Assembly (NCBI GenBank): GCA_036362985.1
Contig: JAYGXS010000003.1
Span: 33,495,285-33,559,284 of the forward strand
Origin: Ligula intestinalis
Taxonomy: Eukaryota; Platyhelminthes; Cestoda; Diphyllobothriidea; Diphyllobothriidae
DNA length: 64,000 nt
Reading direction: 5' to 3'
Shown here: positions 36,700 to 48,571 of the stretch, piece by piece
Numbering within the stretch: position 1 is the stretch's first letter
How the letters are laid out: every line of letters starts with the position of its first letter
Notes under the pieces: generated by a model
The model's input: only the letters and a program-made list of their open reading frames with translations
Databases searched by the model: none
Told to the model about the DNA's origin: nothing
Made by a program: the position numbers and the translations under genes

Positions 36700-38300
36700 T
36701 TAGGAAGCAGGGAAAACGGGACCGCAGGGCTCGTCCAGCAGAATGTTCGGGACAGCAAATTTGAGGCGGTACACGCTCATGACCTCGCGTATTCCGGGAT
36801 GCACGCGAAATGCCTTCGGTCCTCGAGAGACAACCCGGATGGGGCTGCCGTAAAGGGGTTCCACCGGCTGGAGTTCTCGATGGCAGCAGAGGTAGGCGTG
36901 ATAGCAGGTCGCTAAGTCTTTTTCGAGATAAGTATTAGAGATAAGGAGCCTGGGCGAAACTAGGGAGAGTATCCGCGTAAACTGCTTGAGACGGTGGAGG
37001 TTGGTAGGATCCTCGACTACACTTGGAGTAATTGTCAAGATCATCTCCCCGGGAAGTCGGACAGTGGCGCCAAACATCAGTTTAGCGGCGGAACAGTCAA
37101 GGCTAGACTTGAGGGAGGAGCAGATGCCCATCAGGACCAGGGGGAGATGGTCCATCGGCCGCGGCGCATAGGAGTTCTTGACCTGCCGGATAAAACGCTC
37201 AACCATCCGGTTGGCAGCCGGCTGATAGGCTGCAGTATAGGTGCGAGTACACCCTAAGAAGGAGAAGACCGGGAAAGCTTATATTCAAACTGGGTATCGC
37301 GATGGAGGGAGCGCCAAAGATGGCAATCCAACGACTGAGGAAAGCCCTAACCACACATCGGGTATATGAATGTCTTCTGGCCACCGAAGGAGTCGATCCA
37401 CATAGATCAACCTCTGGACAGAGACAGGAGGCCTACAATGTCTAGGTGGAGATGACTGGACCTTGCGTCGGAGCTGCGAAAGGTGCCGATAGGAACTTTA
37501 TTGTGCCGTTGGACATTACTCCGTTGATAGCCAACATACACCCGTGTCCAAACTTTCAGGCCCTGGTGCATCCCAGTCTAGACAAGGCGGTCAAAAACCA
37601 GCTTGTAGGTAGCTCGAATCACCGGGTAAGAAAAGTTGGGCAGGGAGGAGAAGACTTTTGGTTGGGGAGGGGGCGGCAAAAAGGGACGATGGGAGGCGGT
37701 GGAGATGCCGCCGAGGATGGTGCCGGTGCTTGTTGTCAGTGGGAAGTCCGGGGTTGGAGTCCGGAAAAACTCGTCACAGGGCGAACCAACACAGCGTTGT
37801 TCAGCAGCTATCTCAGCAAGTTTGATCCCGGCTGTGCGTCAGGCGTCTCACTGCGTGACCCATCGATGTGGCGGATATCTGAATAGGACTGAGAGAAATA
37901 GTATACTTCGCGAATATCCCGGGGGTTAGACTTGTCAGAATTTGGTTTCAAGGCGAAGAAATGTGGTTTGTGATGGGAGAACATAGGGAAATCTCTGTTC
38001 TCAATGAAGGACTGAAAGTGTTTCACGGAAAGGTAGACAGCAAGAAGCTTCCGTCCAAATGTGCCCTAGCGCGATTCGGTAGGTTTTGACTTTCAAGTGA
38101 AGAATGCTAAGGGTTGGGTTTGACCTGCAAGGTGCTGCTAGAGAACCGCACTGTCTGCAATATTCAAGAAGTTAAGCATGAGGAAGATGGGAACATCAGT
38201 GGCTGAACACATCAGTAGGGTCGCATCGGCTAGATCAGCATTCGCCTTGTCAAAAGCAGCGACAACGTCAGCTGATATCTTATAGTGGACGGTAGTGCCA
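36700..38300 (-). mobile_element. Ty3/gypsy LTR-retrotransposon pol relic: RNase H + integrase
   Basis: Minus strand order. About 38290-38110 holds an RNase H-like start (DVVAAFDKANADLADATLL and VLQQHLAGQT in broken frames). 38060-37808 holds its C-terminal part (KHFQSFIENRDFPMF, HHKPHFFALKP, DIREVYYFSQ, SDIRHIDGSR). About 37560-37400 holds the start of the integrase core (HLHLDIVGLL). 37384-37200 holds VVRAFLSRWIAIFGAPS, and 37206-36700 the C-terminal integrase (MVERFIRQVKNS, HLPLVLMGI, EKDLATCYHAYLC). Frameshifts and stops separate the blocks. No LTRs, gag or protease were found. Confidence 0.85.
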
Positions 38301-38561
38301 CTGGGGAAACCTGTGATCGCTGACTAATCGCACCCCACTGCTGTTGGCAGCGTGCTTTTAGGACCAGGCACAAGTTAGCACGCCTAGCCTTCCCGTTGTG
38401 ACCTCCATCCGTCCAATGAGATGCCCGCGTTCGTAGACTGACCTCAATCCGTCTGAACAAACCTCAAGGCCGTGACTGCCGCAAGATATCATTCAGGACC
38501 TAGCGTGCCTCGCGGCTAGACGTGCGCTCCGGTAGCCAATTCTTCGTCCTAGCTATTCTCC

Positions 38562-38563
<2 letters not shown>

Positions 38564-38592
<29 letters not shown>
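38564..38592. repeat. (GT)n microsatellite
   Basis: About fourteen GT units directly before the R1 core that follows. Confidence 0.9.
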
Positions 38593-38593
<1 letters not shown>

Positions 38594-38597
<4 letters not shown>

Positions 38598-38690
38598 TAT
38601 ACTCTTCCTCCTACATGGGCCTTCCCAAGACTTCTGTCGCTTCTCCTAAGGAACCTGGCCTAGAAGATCACAACCGTTAGGTTTATACCT
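38594..38690 (+). repeat. R1 dispersed repeat, 3' core
   Basis: GGCCTTCCCAAGACTTCTG, TCCTAAGGAACCTGGCCTAG, AAGATCACAACCGTTAGG: aligned to the cores at 42486 and 44208. Confidence 0.65.
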
Positions 38691-39059
38691 CATTCGTCAC
38701 AACACATTGCTATAATCTCCTCCCCGGTTCATCGTTTCACCCAAAGGCACTCCAACGAACAGACTGACAAAGTGGCTGTCTCGGCGGCCCAAATACCTGA
38801 CTGCTGATTTAGACACAACGATTTGCTCGTCAACACAATTAGTTGGGCTATTTAAAGAAGCAAGTCTCCGGCAAAATTTGATCATGGGATCTTTTAATTT
38901 CAGGCCCCCTTTACTAATTTCCTATAAGGTCTACAGTCAAGCTGAGGAAACTAACTTAAAGAGCAAGTACGATGGCATGGAGAACGGCCTCGGACGAACT
39001 CAAATCCTTGAGCTTCTTTCTTTCTGTTTCTGGACGTAATTCACGTCTGACTGAACGAC

Positions 39060-39570
39060 CTACGAACAGTTGAAGGAAACATTAAAGGGTTCGCTAATTT
39101 TGAGACTCAGTTAGAGTCACTGGTGTTCCAACGCCAAAATTCTGAGCGTGGTATGTGAATGATACCTTCAACGCCATCAAACGGGATCAGGCATTCACAT
39201 TGAAAGAACGTTTAAACAGCTTTTTCCGGGACCTACGATTTACGATGGAGGAGGAAGAAAACAACCAGCTGGCATTCTTTGATGTCCTTTTCTACCGCAA
39301 ATACTGTGATGGCCTAAAGACCAAAGCGTTCAGGAAAGCGACAAATACGACAAAGAGGACTAGGCCATACATTAAAATTAGATGAGACCGAAATTCTCGC
39401 GAGGGGTGACAATCGTGTGAGTAGCGAGTTTCTTAAGTCATGGTTCATGGACTTCAGTCTATAAACAAGTACAACAACCTGCCCAGTCCATATTCGGTGC
39501 TGAGAGTCAGTTTGGATAAGATAATTCGCCATTCGGGGAACGCAAAGGCCAACGCGTCGTCTAACGTTAG
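39060..39570 (+). mobile_element. Penelope-like relic: RT palm joined to GIY-YIG C-terminus
   Basis: TYEQLKETLKGS (39059), then QLESLVFQRQNS, WYVNDTFNAIKRD (39147; Asn for Asp in the YxDD box), LRFTMEEEENNQLAFFDVLF and AFRKATNTT. About 30 bp later it jumps to ETEILARGDNRVSSEFLKSW and SINKYNNLPSPYSVLR, the end of the GIY-YIG domain. The linker and most of the endonuclease are deleted. Frameshifts lie near 39130 and 39465. Confidence 0.75.
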
Positions 39571-40539
39571 TGCCAGGGAGCCAGTTGGCCGTGCAATCAC
39601 GCTGGAGTCCACCAAGTTGAGGAAATTTCAGCAGGTCACAACTTGCACGCCGGCCATCAAGCAATTAGCCCCTATGCGGGCAACTATACTCGACAGGGAA
39701 GCCTCTAATAGTCCTAGGTATGCGTAACCATAGTCACTGCATCCTGTAAATACTGCAGTTCTCAGTGTAGGTTTTAACCGTATATGGTAGTGTCTCTGTT
39801 AATTCGAGCAAGAATAAAAAGTCCAGGCGAATGGTTTTCCTGCCCCACCTATGGTGTCGACATTTTCGCAATGAAGCCTTTGACTTACATTTTCTTTCGT
39901 ACATGTTTAATATGTCTCCGAGGGTTTATCAAGGGATGTTAAGACTAAGAAGGCTAACCCTGATGGTTGCGATCTTCCAGGCCCGGTTGCTTGGGAGAAG
40001 ATAGAAGTCATGGACAAGCCAGATTGGTAGGAACAGTATATGCTGAACAAAAGGCTTGAAGAATAGATTATAGGGGATTTGACTGCCGGAGCACACGTCC
40101 TTCCGCTAGAGCGACGTGGCCTGAAGTGATGGCCATTGGCAGCCACAGCCTTGAGGTCTGTCCAGACGGATTCATGTCAAGCCACTGTGCTTAGAGGCCA
40201 GGACGGGGGAGCCACGGTGCGTGCGTGCGTTAGCAGTGAGGGTCGCGCGTCTGCGCATGGCTCGAGGCACGCGGAGAACTGTCTTCGCGCAAGGCCCTAT
40301 ACTCTGAGTGACCTCGTCCGTGGCGTCGCGAGGTAGGAGGGCGTCGGTTAGCAGCGGTGACCACAGGTAAGTCACGTTCCACGTTCGCACGCCAACCACA
40401 TAAACAAGTCGACGTGTTGTCATCCTGTTTACTTGGGAAAGGGGATGTGGGGGTATGGTGCGAACACGACTGTTGTTAGGGTTTTAGCAAGACTACAGAT
40501 CTAACATGTTCTAAGCCTGGAGCAATTGTTTATCTTAAA

Positions 40540-40905
40540 TTGATCCGGCTTAAGTGCTGTAAGAAGTATGTAAGAAAGGCTCCATGCCACAAAGTTTTCT
40601 CGAGAGACGTCTGTCTCCATAGCCTCAAGGAGCTTTACAGAAATTGCAATGTCGCGCTAACCATGCCGGAAAAGGGTTCAGGAGTAGTACTGATGGTTAG
40701 GACAAAGTATGTGGCGAAACTGCAGTAAATTTGTTCGGATCGTACTAAGTTCTCGAAAACTGAAAAAAGGCGGAAATCGAACTGAGGCCATCAAGTGTCA
40801 GTCGATGAAAGTGCTCAAAGACGTCTACAGAGAGGTTGGTTTTACGGACAAACAATTTAAGCGACTGAAAACCGTTGGCAGGAGAATACTATAAAACATG
40901 CCACC
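40540..40905 (+). mobile_element. Penelope-like N-terminal fragment
   Basis: LKELYRNCNVALTMPEKGSG and VVLMVRTKYVAKL, then after a stop VLKDVYREVGFTDKQFKRLK and TVGRRIL. This is the order of the N-terminal domain before the RT fingers, which is not present. Confidence 0.65.
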
Positions 40906-40999
40906 TCGCAAGAGGGCAGCACTTTTTCATTTATCGGAAGGACGTGACGAATTAAACTAGCCAACCTAATGAGGCTGTCGAGTTAAGGTTATACTTGCA

Positions 41000-42470
41000 A
41001 GCCAGTCTATGAAATTTTTTTTATTGTACTTTTAAAGGCTGCAGCCTTACAAGAGTAGAATAAACCCCAGAGCAAGTAAGTAAAACATACACGCTTGTTT
41101 TGCAACATATGAAATTTAGGTCTAACTGAAGGTCACAGGGGCATCGCCAGTAAACCGTTAGCTGTCACAAATTAAAATATTCTAGTAAAGCAAGAGCCGA
41201 GGTTTGATGGGCGTGGCAATTAACCTGGCTGATGGCGTACCCTTTATGGATGATCGAACCGAATGGTCTACCTCCTGTATGTGGGATATTTTCTGTACCG
41301 GTAAATAATCAGAGTCGAGATCAGCAGTTTTGTGAACTTTTCGTCATCCATTCTTAGAGACAGTGCAGAGGCTACCCTTATTCGATATGTACGCATATGC
41401 TTGTCACTAAGGTCCTCACCATTGCCGCCTATCTTGGTTTGGTATCCTTCCAGCAAACAAACAGATGTCCAGTTTTCTAGCTTCGATTCAGTCATCTGAA
41501 ATTCTCCCACTGCTTTTAGTGAGCGTTAGGAATACAATTTGGACGAATCGATTCTGTCTGCGAGGTGAGGATACGAACTTTTGCTCTTAATAAAGGCAGT
41601 GGCTTATGTGTATGCAACTAACCATACCGTGTTCCAGACATTTTCATGAAAAATGCAAAAGACAATTTAGCTTTCGACAAATTATCCTCTGGCTTGTAAT
41701 CTAGATAATTATAAGGCGCGAGTCACTACGACAATTATTTGGTAGCCGGCGTAGGGGCGGGAGTTGGTGGGCATCAGGATAGGTAATTACATGCAGGTGG
41801 CTTTGGGCCACTGCCCCCTAGACGGGCCACACGGTAGATGCGCTGGACCAACACGGAGAGAGGGGCAGATCAGGGAAGGGTAGGCATTAATGGGATTGCG
41901 CACCGGTAACAAATGGCGAACGCGGCGAGGAGGGGGCGCTGGTGGCACGAATAGGGGCGGCTTCGGCCACGCCAGTCACCTACTTTCGATCCGGCCTTCG
42001 GTCTTTTTGACTGTGCCTTGACACCAAGCTCAGATGGATGAGGGAAGAGAGTGCAGAAGAGGCCGCGCAAGTCTACTATCACTTAAAACAACTTCACATG
42101 CAAGCCACCGTTCTTGAAACACCCTGCTGTGGAGCCTACGGTGGACATAGTCGAAATCGACGGTCAAACTGGCATTCGGCCGTAGCAACTAGGGGGCCTG
42201 TATGAAGTTAGTCTGTAGTGGTCTCTGCCGTCCGATGCCCTCCATTGATTTGTCCGACGTCATTGCTGAAGGCCAGCTGCCTCAAGGTCATCCATACCTC
42301 AGTCAGCGCTTACAGTCACGCTGACCTGCAAAGACTTGACCTACGTCCACTCGGACACACACACACGTGTGTCTAGGTCCTCGCGGTTACCAAAGCACCA
42401 CTTGAACAAGTCCCTTTTTTCCTATCCTCGGCCACCAGGCGTCCCTTAGGACCACTTCTTTCCACTTATT
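41000..42470. other. no supported gene
   Basis: Mixed composition with short CA tracts (about 42355-42372). I cannot assign the frames here. The last part may be the 5' half of the R1 copy that follows. Confidence 0.3.
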
Positions 42471-42485
42471 CTTCGTTCCTTTTTG

Positions 42486-42605
42486 TACACAATAAACTAT
42501 TCCTTCTAATCTTGCCTTCCCAAAACTTCTCCCATCTCCTAAGGAACCGGGCCTGGAAGATTGTAGCTTTTAGAGTTGACCGTCTTAGCCTTAACTCCTA
42601 TAAGT
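42486..42605 (+). repeat. R1 dispersed repeat, 3' core
   Basis: GTACACAATAAACTATTCCT, GCCTTCCCAAAACTTCTCCC, TAAGGAACCGGGCCTGGAAG. Closest to the 15171-15290 copy, and it keeps an AATAAA. Confidence 0.7.
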
Positions 42606-43197
42606 CTGTGCGCACACTAACACATTACGAAACCTGATTGCAGCCGCCGCTGTCAATAGCTAACGGGTGCTGTCCAAGTGGTGTTAGAGAGCTTGAAATA
42701 ATCTTGAAAATCACTCGGCATCCACGCGGTTGATTATGATTACTCTAGTAGTGAAGATAGAGTTGGCCAACACTCTAGACTTGACCCTTTCCAAACCATG
42801 CTGAAATGTGTTTTCTCCTCCCTATAGATCCTCGTACTGATTGAAAGTCAGATTCAACAATAATTAGATCTACCGATTGGCTCGGTGTCACATGCTTCGT
42901 AGGAATCCGTTAATTCACTGGCCTTTCAACGATATTTTGAAGCACTGAATTACGAATAGTACCATGTCGGCCGTCTACAGTTCTCGGTATAGGGCTTCTC
43001 ATGTTCTGGCTTCTGTTACGTTCCTCACTAATCTCCCAAAGAACACTGCCCAAAGAAGTTACACCGTGTCTCAAAATTTGCGACCTTTCCTTCTGGGCCA
43101 GATTCGAACCTTTCATTTTCAAAAGATCACTCACTGTACGTATATCATGATGTGTATTCCAGAAGCGTGAGAGTACAATTCAATTAACAGACAAAAG

Positions 43198-46100
43198 TTA
43201 GATAGAAGCCGAGGAAAATTGGCTATCATTTTCTCCCAAGTCAAGTACTAAAATAGTTGGCCGCTCGGACGACGGAGAAGCAGCTTTCACTGACGCACTT
43301 CTTGGGCGATGGGGATTTCGCACATCTTTCGGGAGTAAAGCATTGCATTTTTTGCAGATTGGTCTCAAGTCCAGGTGATGATGCTTGAAGCTAACACGCA
43401 CAAAAATGACAAGAACTACGAAAGTAGGTTATTAAAAAGACACAGTTAATATGATTTTTCGGCAAGCTGTCCTGTGCAGGACCGAATAGAATGCTCGTTA
43501 AACACAGGCAAATAACCCTCGTTGGTTCTTCTATGTTTGCAAACAGTTACAATTCAGTTTTGACAACAATCAGCATAATTTTGTTCAAACAAAACAGAAG
43601 AGAGTGCCATGCTGAGTAGAAGACGTAGGGCTCTAATGATGCGTACATTTACTTGTCATCGTTCTCGAAGAGTGCTGGCGGAAATCTACTTCGTTACTTA
43701 CACCTTAGTTCAGGAGATAGGGGGTGCTGATGATTGTCGTTGTTTATGTCTCGCCTTCCTCTGCGCATCTAACTGTTTGTACCTCTCACCAAAGCCTAAC
43801 CTTTGATGGGCTGATATACCTGTGAGGGTTCTGCGGCCGCCTCCTGCTAACGCTAGACGCCACAGAAGAGGTCTCGTAGTGAAAATCTTGGACTCCCAGT
43901 CGCGCTCGACCCAGCGCAATGGCTCATATCAGCATGCGACGCGCGAAATTTGCCCTCACGGGCCGGGGCGCCCACACGCACTCCAGACTGGCGGGGCCAA
44001 TCATCGTCCTTAGGCTGACTCACACAACGCCCGCTCTGGGGCAGTTGTTACAACTCCCGCGCTGAAGGACACTTGGGATTCTGGCCCGAGCGGAGTGGAA
44101 GCAGGCAGCTTCATTGGCCGCTTTGATGATCCCGCGCTCTCACACGGCCCACACGATCGAACGCCATGCCAGACCTACGCATCTTCGCACATTCATTCTG
44201 TAAAGAAAATATTTATCCAACTACTGTGGCCTTCTCAAGACTTCTCTCGCCTTACCTGAGGAGCCGGGCCTGGAAGATCGCAGCCGTTAGGGTTAAACTT
44301 CAATAGCCTCAAAACATTTGCAATGTACCTCCAAACCATGGCATACCTTTCATGCAGCAGTGTACATATTAGTTCTCCTAACGCGTTCTTGGTTCAGCAA
44401 GCGCAGTGTTTCAATCGCGGACATACCATCTGAAATGAATTCAATCTCCACAATCGGTTCCTGCCACTGAAAGTATTTTTGGTGCTATCGCTTAGCTTCA
44501 TCTACATAGATAAATTAATTGCTGTTGCAGGATATCGGAAAAAAGTTAACCGACATTCTCATCAGCCAAGAGGATTTAGCGAAGCTTTGACGTTTCAACG
44601 ACAGCACCGATTTCGCTGGTAAGAGGCTAATACATTAAGAAATCACCGGAGGAACAAGTGAGATACAGGGATTCATCATTTATGGCCGAGCATATGGGAC
44701 TTTATGATTACGCACAGCACAACTCACTGTGATGGGCAGCGTAACGAATAGCCATACGTCACTCTTCACATCATAGAGTTTGGAGTACCTACTTATTTAG
44801 CGTGACAATCAGCCTAACCTCTGTGATTATACAAGGAGCTTCATTTTCAAGAATACGGTTGTTAAAAGTTTCGTAATGGTGTCCTCTTGGGACTGGTAAT
44901 ATCAGGCCTAAATAGCGGCTTTCAGGAACCGATAATAATAAAAGTTAGACGCAAGGATCTTCAATATCCCTTCAGTTTTATTGTTCCATTAGAAAACAAA
45001 TTATCGGCAGAAAAGCAGCCCTCTAGGCACAACGTTTGGAGCGAGATCCGTAACCGATCGGCTAATCCACACCCACCAATAGGTTTTATCTCTGACGATG
45101 AACTCTAGAAGGAGCCCGAAAGCTCAGACAAGTAAAAGTATGATTCCGGTGATCGCAACACCGTCTACTTCTCTATCTACACACGTACCTGGGATGCAAA
45201 CATTTGTCTCAATTTGTGAGGTTCGAAATTGTTTGCAACTATTTAACTGTTGTAAACTGGAGGATGTGATCAGCATGTGTATATTTTTTCTGCAGAAACC
45301 GCACTCCCATTCAAAGAAGATGACGCAGAAGTGAACTGCCCTGATGTATAGAAGCCACCACATATCGAGTTGTGCGCTATTAGCATCATAGATATGTTTT
45401 TGTAATCGAATATGGCATTAAATTAGTCCTTAGCGATCGCCAGTTAATGCGACTTAAAAGTATCTTGTGGTGCTTTCAGAAAAGAATTTCGTCTAGATCT
45501 GTATCCACCCTGCAAAGGCTAGGTTGGTATGTGCTGCCCTCAGGGACATGATTCTATGAGATGATTTTGGAGGACGTGTTTAAATTTCTAAATTGAACGA
45601 TGGTAGGGCCACTAAATTGTAAGAGGCCCCCACCCAAGTTTTTAATGGAAGTCGTAGTTAAAGGTTTAATACTTGATTAAGACGTAGGTATTGCGTGCTT
45701 GATGCGTGAAAGGTGGATAGTAGAAAATAAATTAGATTAAATTATATTCGAAAAGCATCAGGAACGAATAAAATTAACCAGCCTAAACTCCTGCTGGTCA
45801 GCAATGTATGCCTATTGACCAATAAGAATATTAGAAAAAACTCCTGTTTGTTAACAGAATGAAGGAAATCGTCAGATATGCCAACATTTGACCCGCTGGA
45901 AATTTGCAAGTATGAGGTTACTATCAATACCAACCCTCACAGGGCTTCTCTATTGATTTCTGCCCTTCTAAATTAGCCTATTAAAGTCTCAACAACCAGG
46001 TCAACTTGATAGATGCTTCAAGCGAAGGCAAAAATATGTGCAAATAACTTGTGCAGTTCTTCTTACGGCATCTCGGTTGACCACAAACTTACTTGGCCTT

Positions 46101-46365
46101 CAGATGTTTAGCACAAAGATCGCAGCGAAAGTGGTCAGGACAGAAGACCTTATTCGCCCACTGGATTGATGCTTCGAACAGTGGTTCCCGACAGACATGA
46201 CAGATCTCTGCGGTCTGCTGACCAAAGTGGGCACGACAGTAGAGCAGGCCCGATTCCGAATAGAATCGCTCACCGCTCAGGATGCTGTCGCACTTGGTGC
46301 AGGTCAGATGTTCGGGATGCCAGGCTTTGCCGAGGGCGAAGATTGCTCGGCCATCGATTTGGCGG
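43198..46365 (-). CDS. PINCH/LIMS-type LIM protein, last two exons (partial)
   Basis: Scaffold of the ILK-PINCH-parvin complex at integrin adhesions, if the assignment holds. Exon 46365-46093 (273 nt, AG acceptor, GT donor GTAAGT) encodes the second half of LIM4 (GRAIFALGKAWHPEHLTC, GLLYCRAH) and the first half of LIM5 (ICHVC, then WANKVFCPDHFRCDLC). LIM5 has Cys where LIM domains normally have the zinc-binding His, a hallmark of PINCH LIM5 (AWCVNCFAC in vertebrates). Terminal exon 43390-43198 joins in phase (AA+C) and encodes FKHHHLDLRPICKKC, matching the KPVCKKC end of LIM5. It ends in a Ser/Pro-rich tail of about 40 residues. The intron (43391-46092) is 2,702 bp and contains an R1 repeat. 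Exons for LIM1 to LIM4 first half were not found at higher coordinates and may be short or outside the window. Confidence 0.72.
43879..44318 (+). repeat. R1 dispersed repeat, full-length-like copy inside the LIM-gene intron
   Basis: Second near-complete copy of the family at 14893-15290. It has the same blocks in the same order, ending GAGCCGGGCCTGGAAGATCG, CAGCCGTTAGGGTTAAAC. It is antisense to the LIM gene. Confidence 0.65.
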
Positions 46366-48570
46366 CTAGAATCCACGAAAGTGGAAATAAAAGATGAGGG
46401 TCAAACGTTATAATACTTGCAAAAATTTGACGCCTTTTCGAAACCACCAGCTGAGCTGGAGATTTCAGATTATTGTAACTAGTCAAGCAGTGGGTAAGGA
46501 TGATTTATATGGGACCCTAAACGGGACACGAGAACATGGAGTGCCCATAATTCAGGTGCCTTTGCGCTAAATTGTAGGTTCGGGTTAGGGTAAGTGTTAA
46601 ATGTAGGTTAAGAATTAAGGGTATGGTCAGGGTTACAGTTATGGCTATGTTTTACGTTTATGCTAGGGCTAGTGGTAGGGCTTGGACCACGGAATGTTTA
46701 CCTTTCTGGAATTATGCACGGGGTGATTTTTTAACTTGAAAGAAGTGGTCTCATTCTCGCCTCCCGTTAAGGGTGCCTATACGCAATCGTCACTCAACAA
46801 TGAACTCGGAAAATGAGTTCTGTTGAGCGTACTGAATGCAAGAACTGCATATGTAAGCCCAGTGTAAAAAATATATCACAGTGACTTCTGTAATACAGAA
46901 GAATATTAACATGAGTATTATAAGTAGAGCAGATAAACACGGTAATTAACGGAATCTGCAAAAAGGCAATGGGACAACTCACACTTCTGCAGGATGCATT
47001 GTTTATTACTTCAATGAGGTAACGTAACGGGCCGCACAAATATACGAATCAGGTTAATGGTTAAAGAAGGCCAGCTCGGATAAAATGGTATGTGGCAAGA
47101 AAACTGAATCCTTAACCTAGCATGAACCCTAACCCCCAACCCTAAACCGCTCCGTACTTCAAAGTTTTAACCTAACTCTAACATCAGAAAGAACTGTAGC
47201 TCTAACCACAACCTAAAACCCAAATAGTAACATACCATAACATGCCTATCTATATCAAATAAGTAGGCATATTGTATAAATGGAACATAGAATTAACTTA
47301 AACGCTAATTTGATAGCATCATGTGCTGTGGTTTAGTTCAGTTTTATTAGGGAAATATAGGTAAATACCTTTGAATCCCTCTTTGTACATAGCTTTGATA
47401 CAGAACATGTGGCGTTGCCAGTAATGGAACTGCGTTAGGGGAGCAGACAGTAAAAAAACTCCTCAGGCATTTTTCATTAGTCGAGTTTTGAATGCCATTT
47501 GTGGGATTTTAAGGAGAAAAACTGTCGCCTGTGGGGGTGGGGGGAGGCGAAGGGTATATGTTAATCGGATACCCTGCTGCTGAAAGTGTTTGAATCATGT
47601 CAGGAGGGGGCCATCGCCGTTGTTCAATATCCTAATGGTCACACGAGGAGAAGATCGTGATGGTCACGAGAACATCACCGAGTGTCGGAGATGCGCTTAT
47701 CGTACGCCCTTGCTGGTTACCGGGTCTGCCGACCAGATGAAGATACACGGGAGCCCACGATCATCAAAAGTTATTAATACAACGAGTGAGGTAAGGACCG
47801 TTTAACGGTCAGGCAAAGTTTTCATGACTCATTTTCGATCTTGAGCTTTTAGACGGTGCTTGCTCCATATTGAGGAGGCATGATAGCACACTAGAGAGAG
47901 TGCTCGAGAGCACGGCTCAGTCCATCACGATTTTGATTTAAACCCCACGGATTTTACGTTTGTACAATTTTTAAAAGTATGAACAGTCTCCACCCCTTGC
48001 TCGTTCAGTCGCTGAATGCATCACACTGGAGATATAGCTTGTCATCCAGGACACAAGCAGTACAGCGTACAGGTGCTGAAAGCAAAGACCAACCTACTAG
48101 CAAGGTTGGTTATTTTAGCATGGCACCAGTTGACACCAGTCAAAGGTCGACAAAATACAGAACAGGATAAAAGCTGCTCATAACTTAAAACACGTGGAGA
48201 GTTTACTGAAGTTTCATCGTCTTCTAAATAAGAGGAATTCATTTTTTAAGTAAATGGGTATTTCTCTTGGTTAATGGATCTTAATTTGTGCATTAGGCTG
48301 TCAATGTGTACGTAAAGCGAGTTGACGGGCATACGGTTGCGAAGCAGAAAAATGAGTACCTTAATATCTGTCAAAACTTTTCTGCAATAGGACCACAGCC
48401 GTACACAAACCAAGAGACTCATCTACTGGACGTGAACGCTTGCCCAGGTGTCTTATAAATCAAGTCAGACGAAGTTTAGGACGCGCGTAAGCACATATTT
48501 CTATCCGTTCTGCTTGTTGCCATGATAGAATGCATGTCAGCTCTTGATAAAATTATAGGAATATATTACT
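46366..48570. repeat. non-coding stretch with degenerate TTAGGG-like tracts
   Basis: 46570-46690 is rich in GGTTAGGG-like words (GGTTCGGGTTAGGGTAAG, AGGGTTACAG, TAGGGCTAG). 47105-47225 carries the complement (AACCCTAACCCCCAACCC, TAACCTAACTC). The lead-in GTGCCTTTGCGCTAAATT recurs at 49455 as GCGCCTTTGCGCTATATT, again followed by AGGGTTAG words up to 49590. These are interstitial and strongly diverged, so they are not a telomere. Confidence 0.5.
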
Positions 48571-48571
48571 A

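Noticed and set aside
46570..47225. Telomere
   Set aside because: Repeats are degenerate, present in both orientations and flanked by ordinary sequence.
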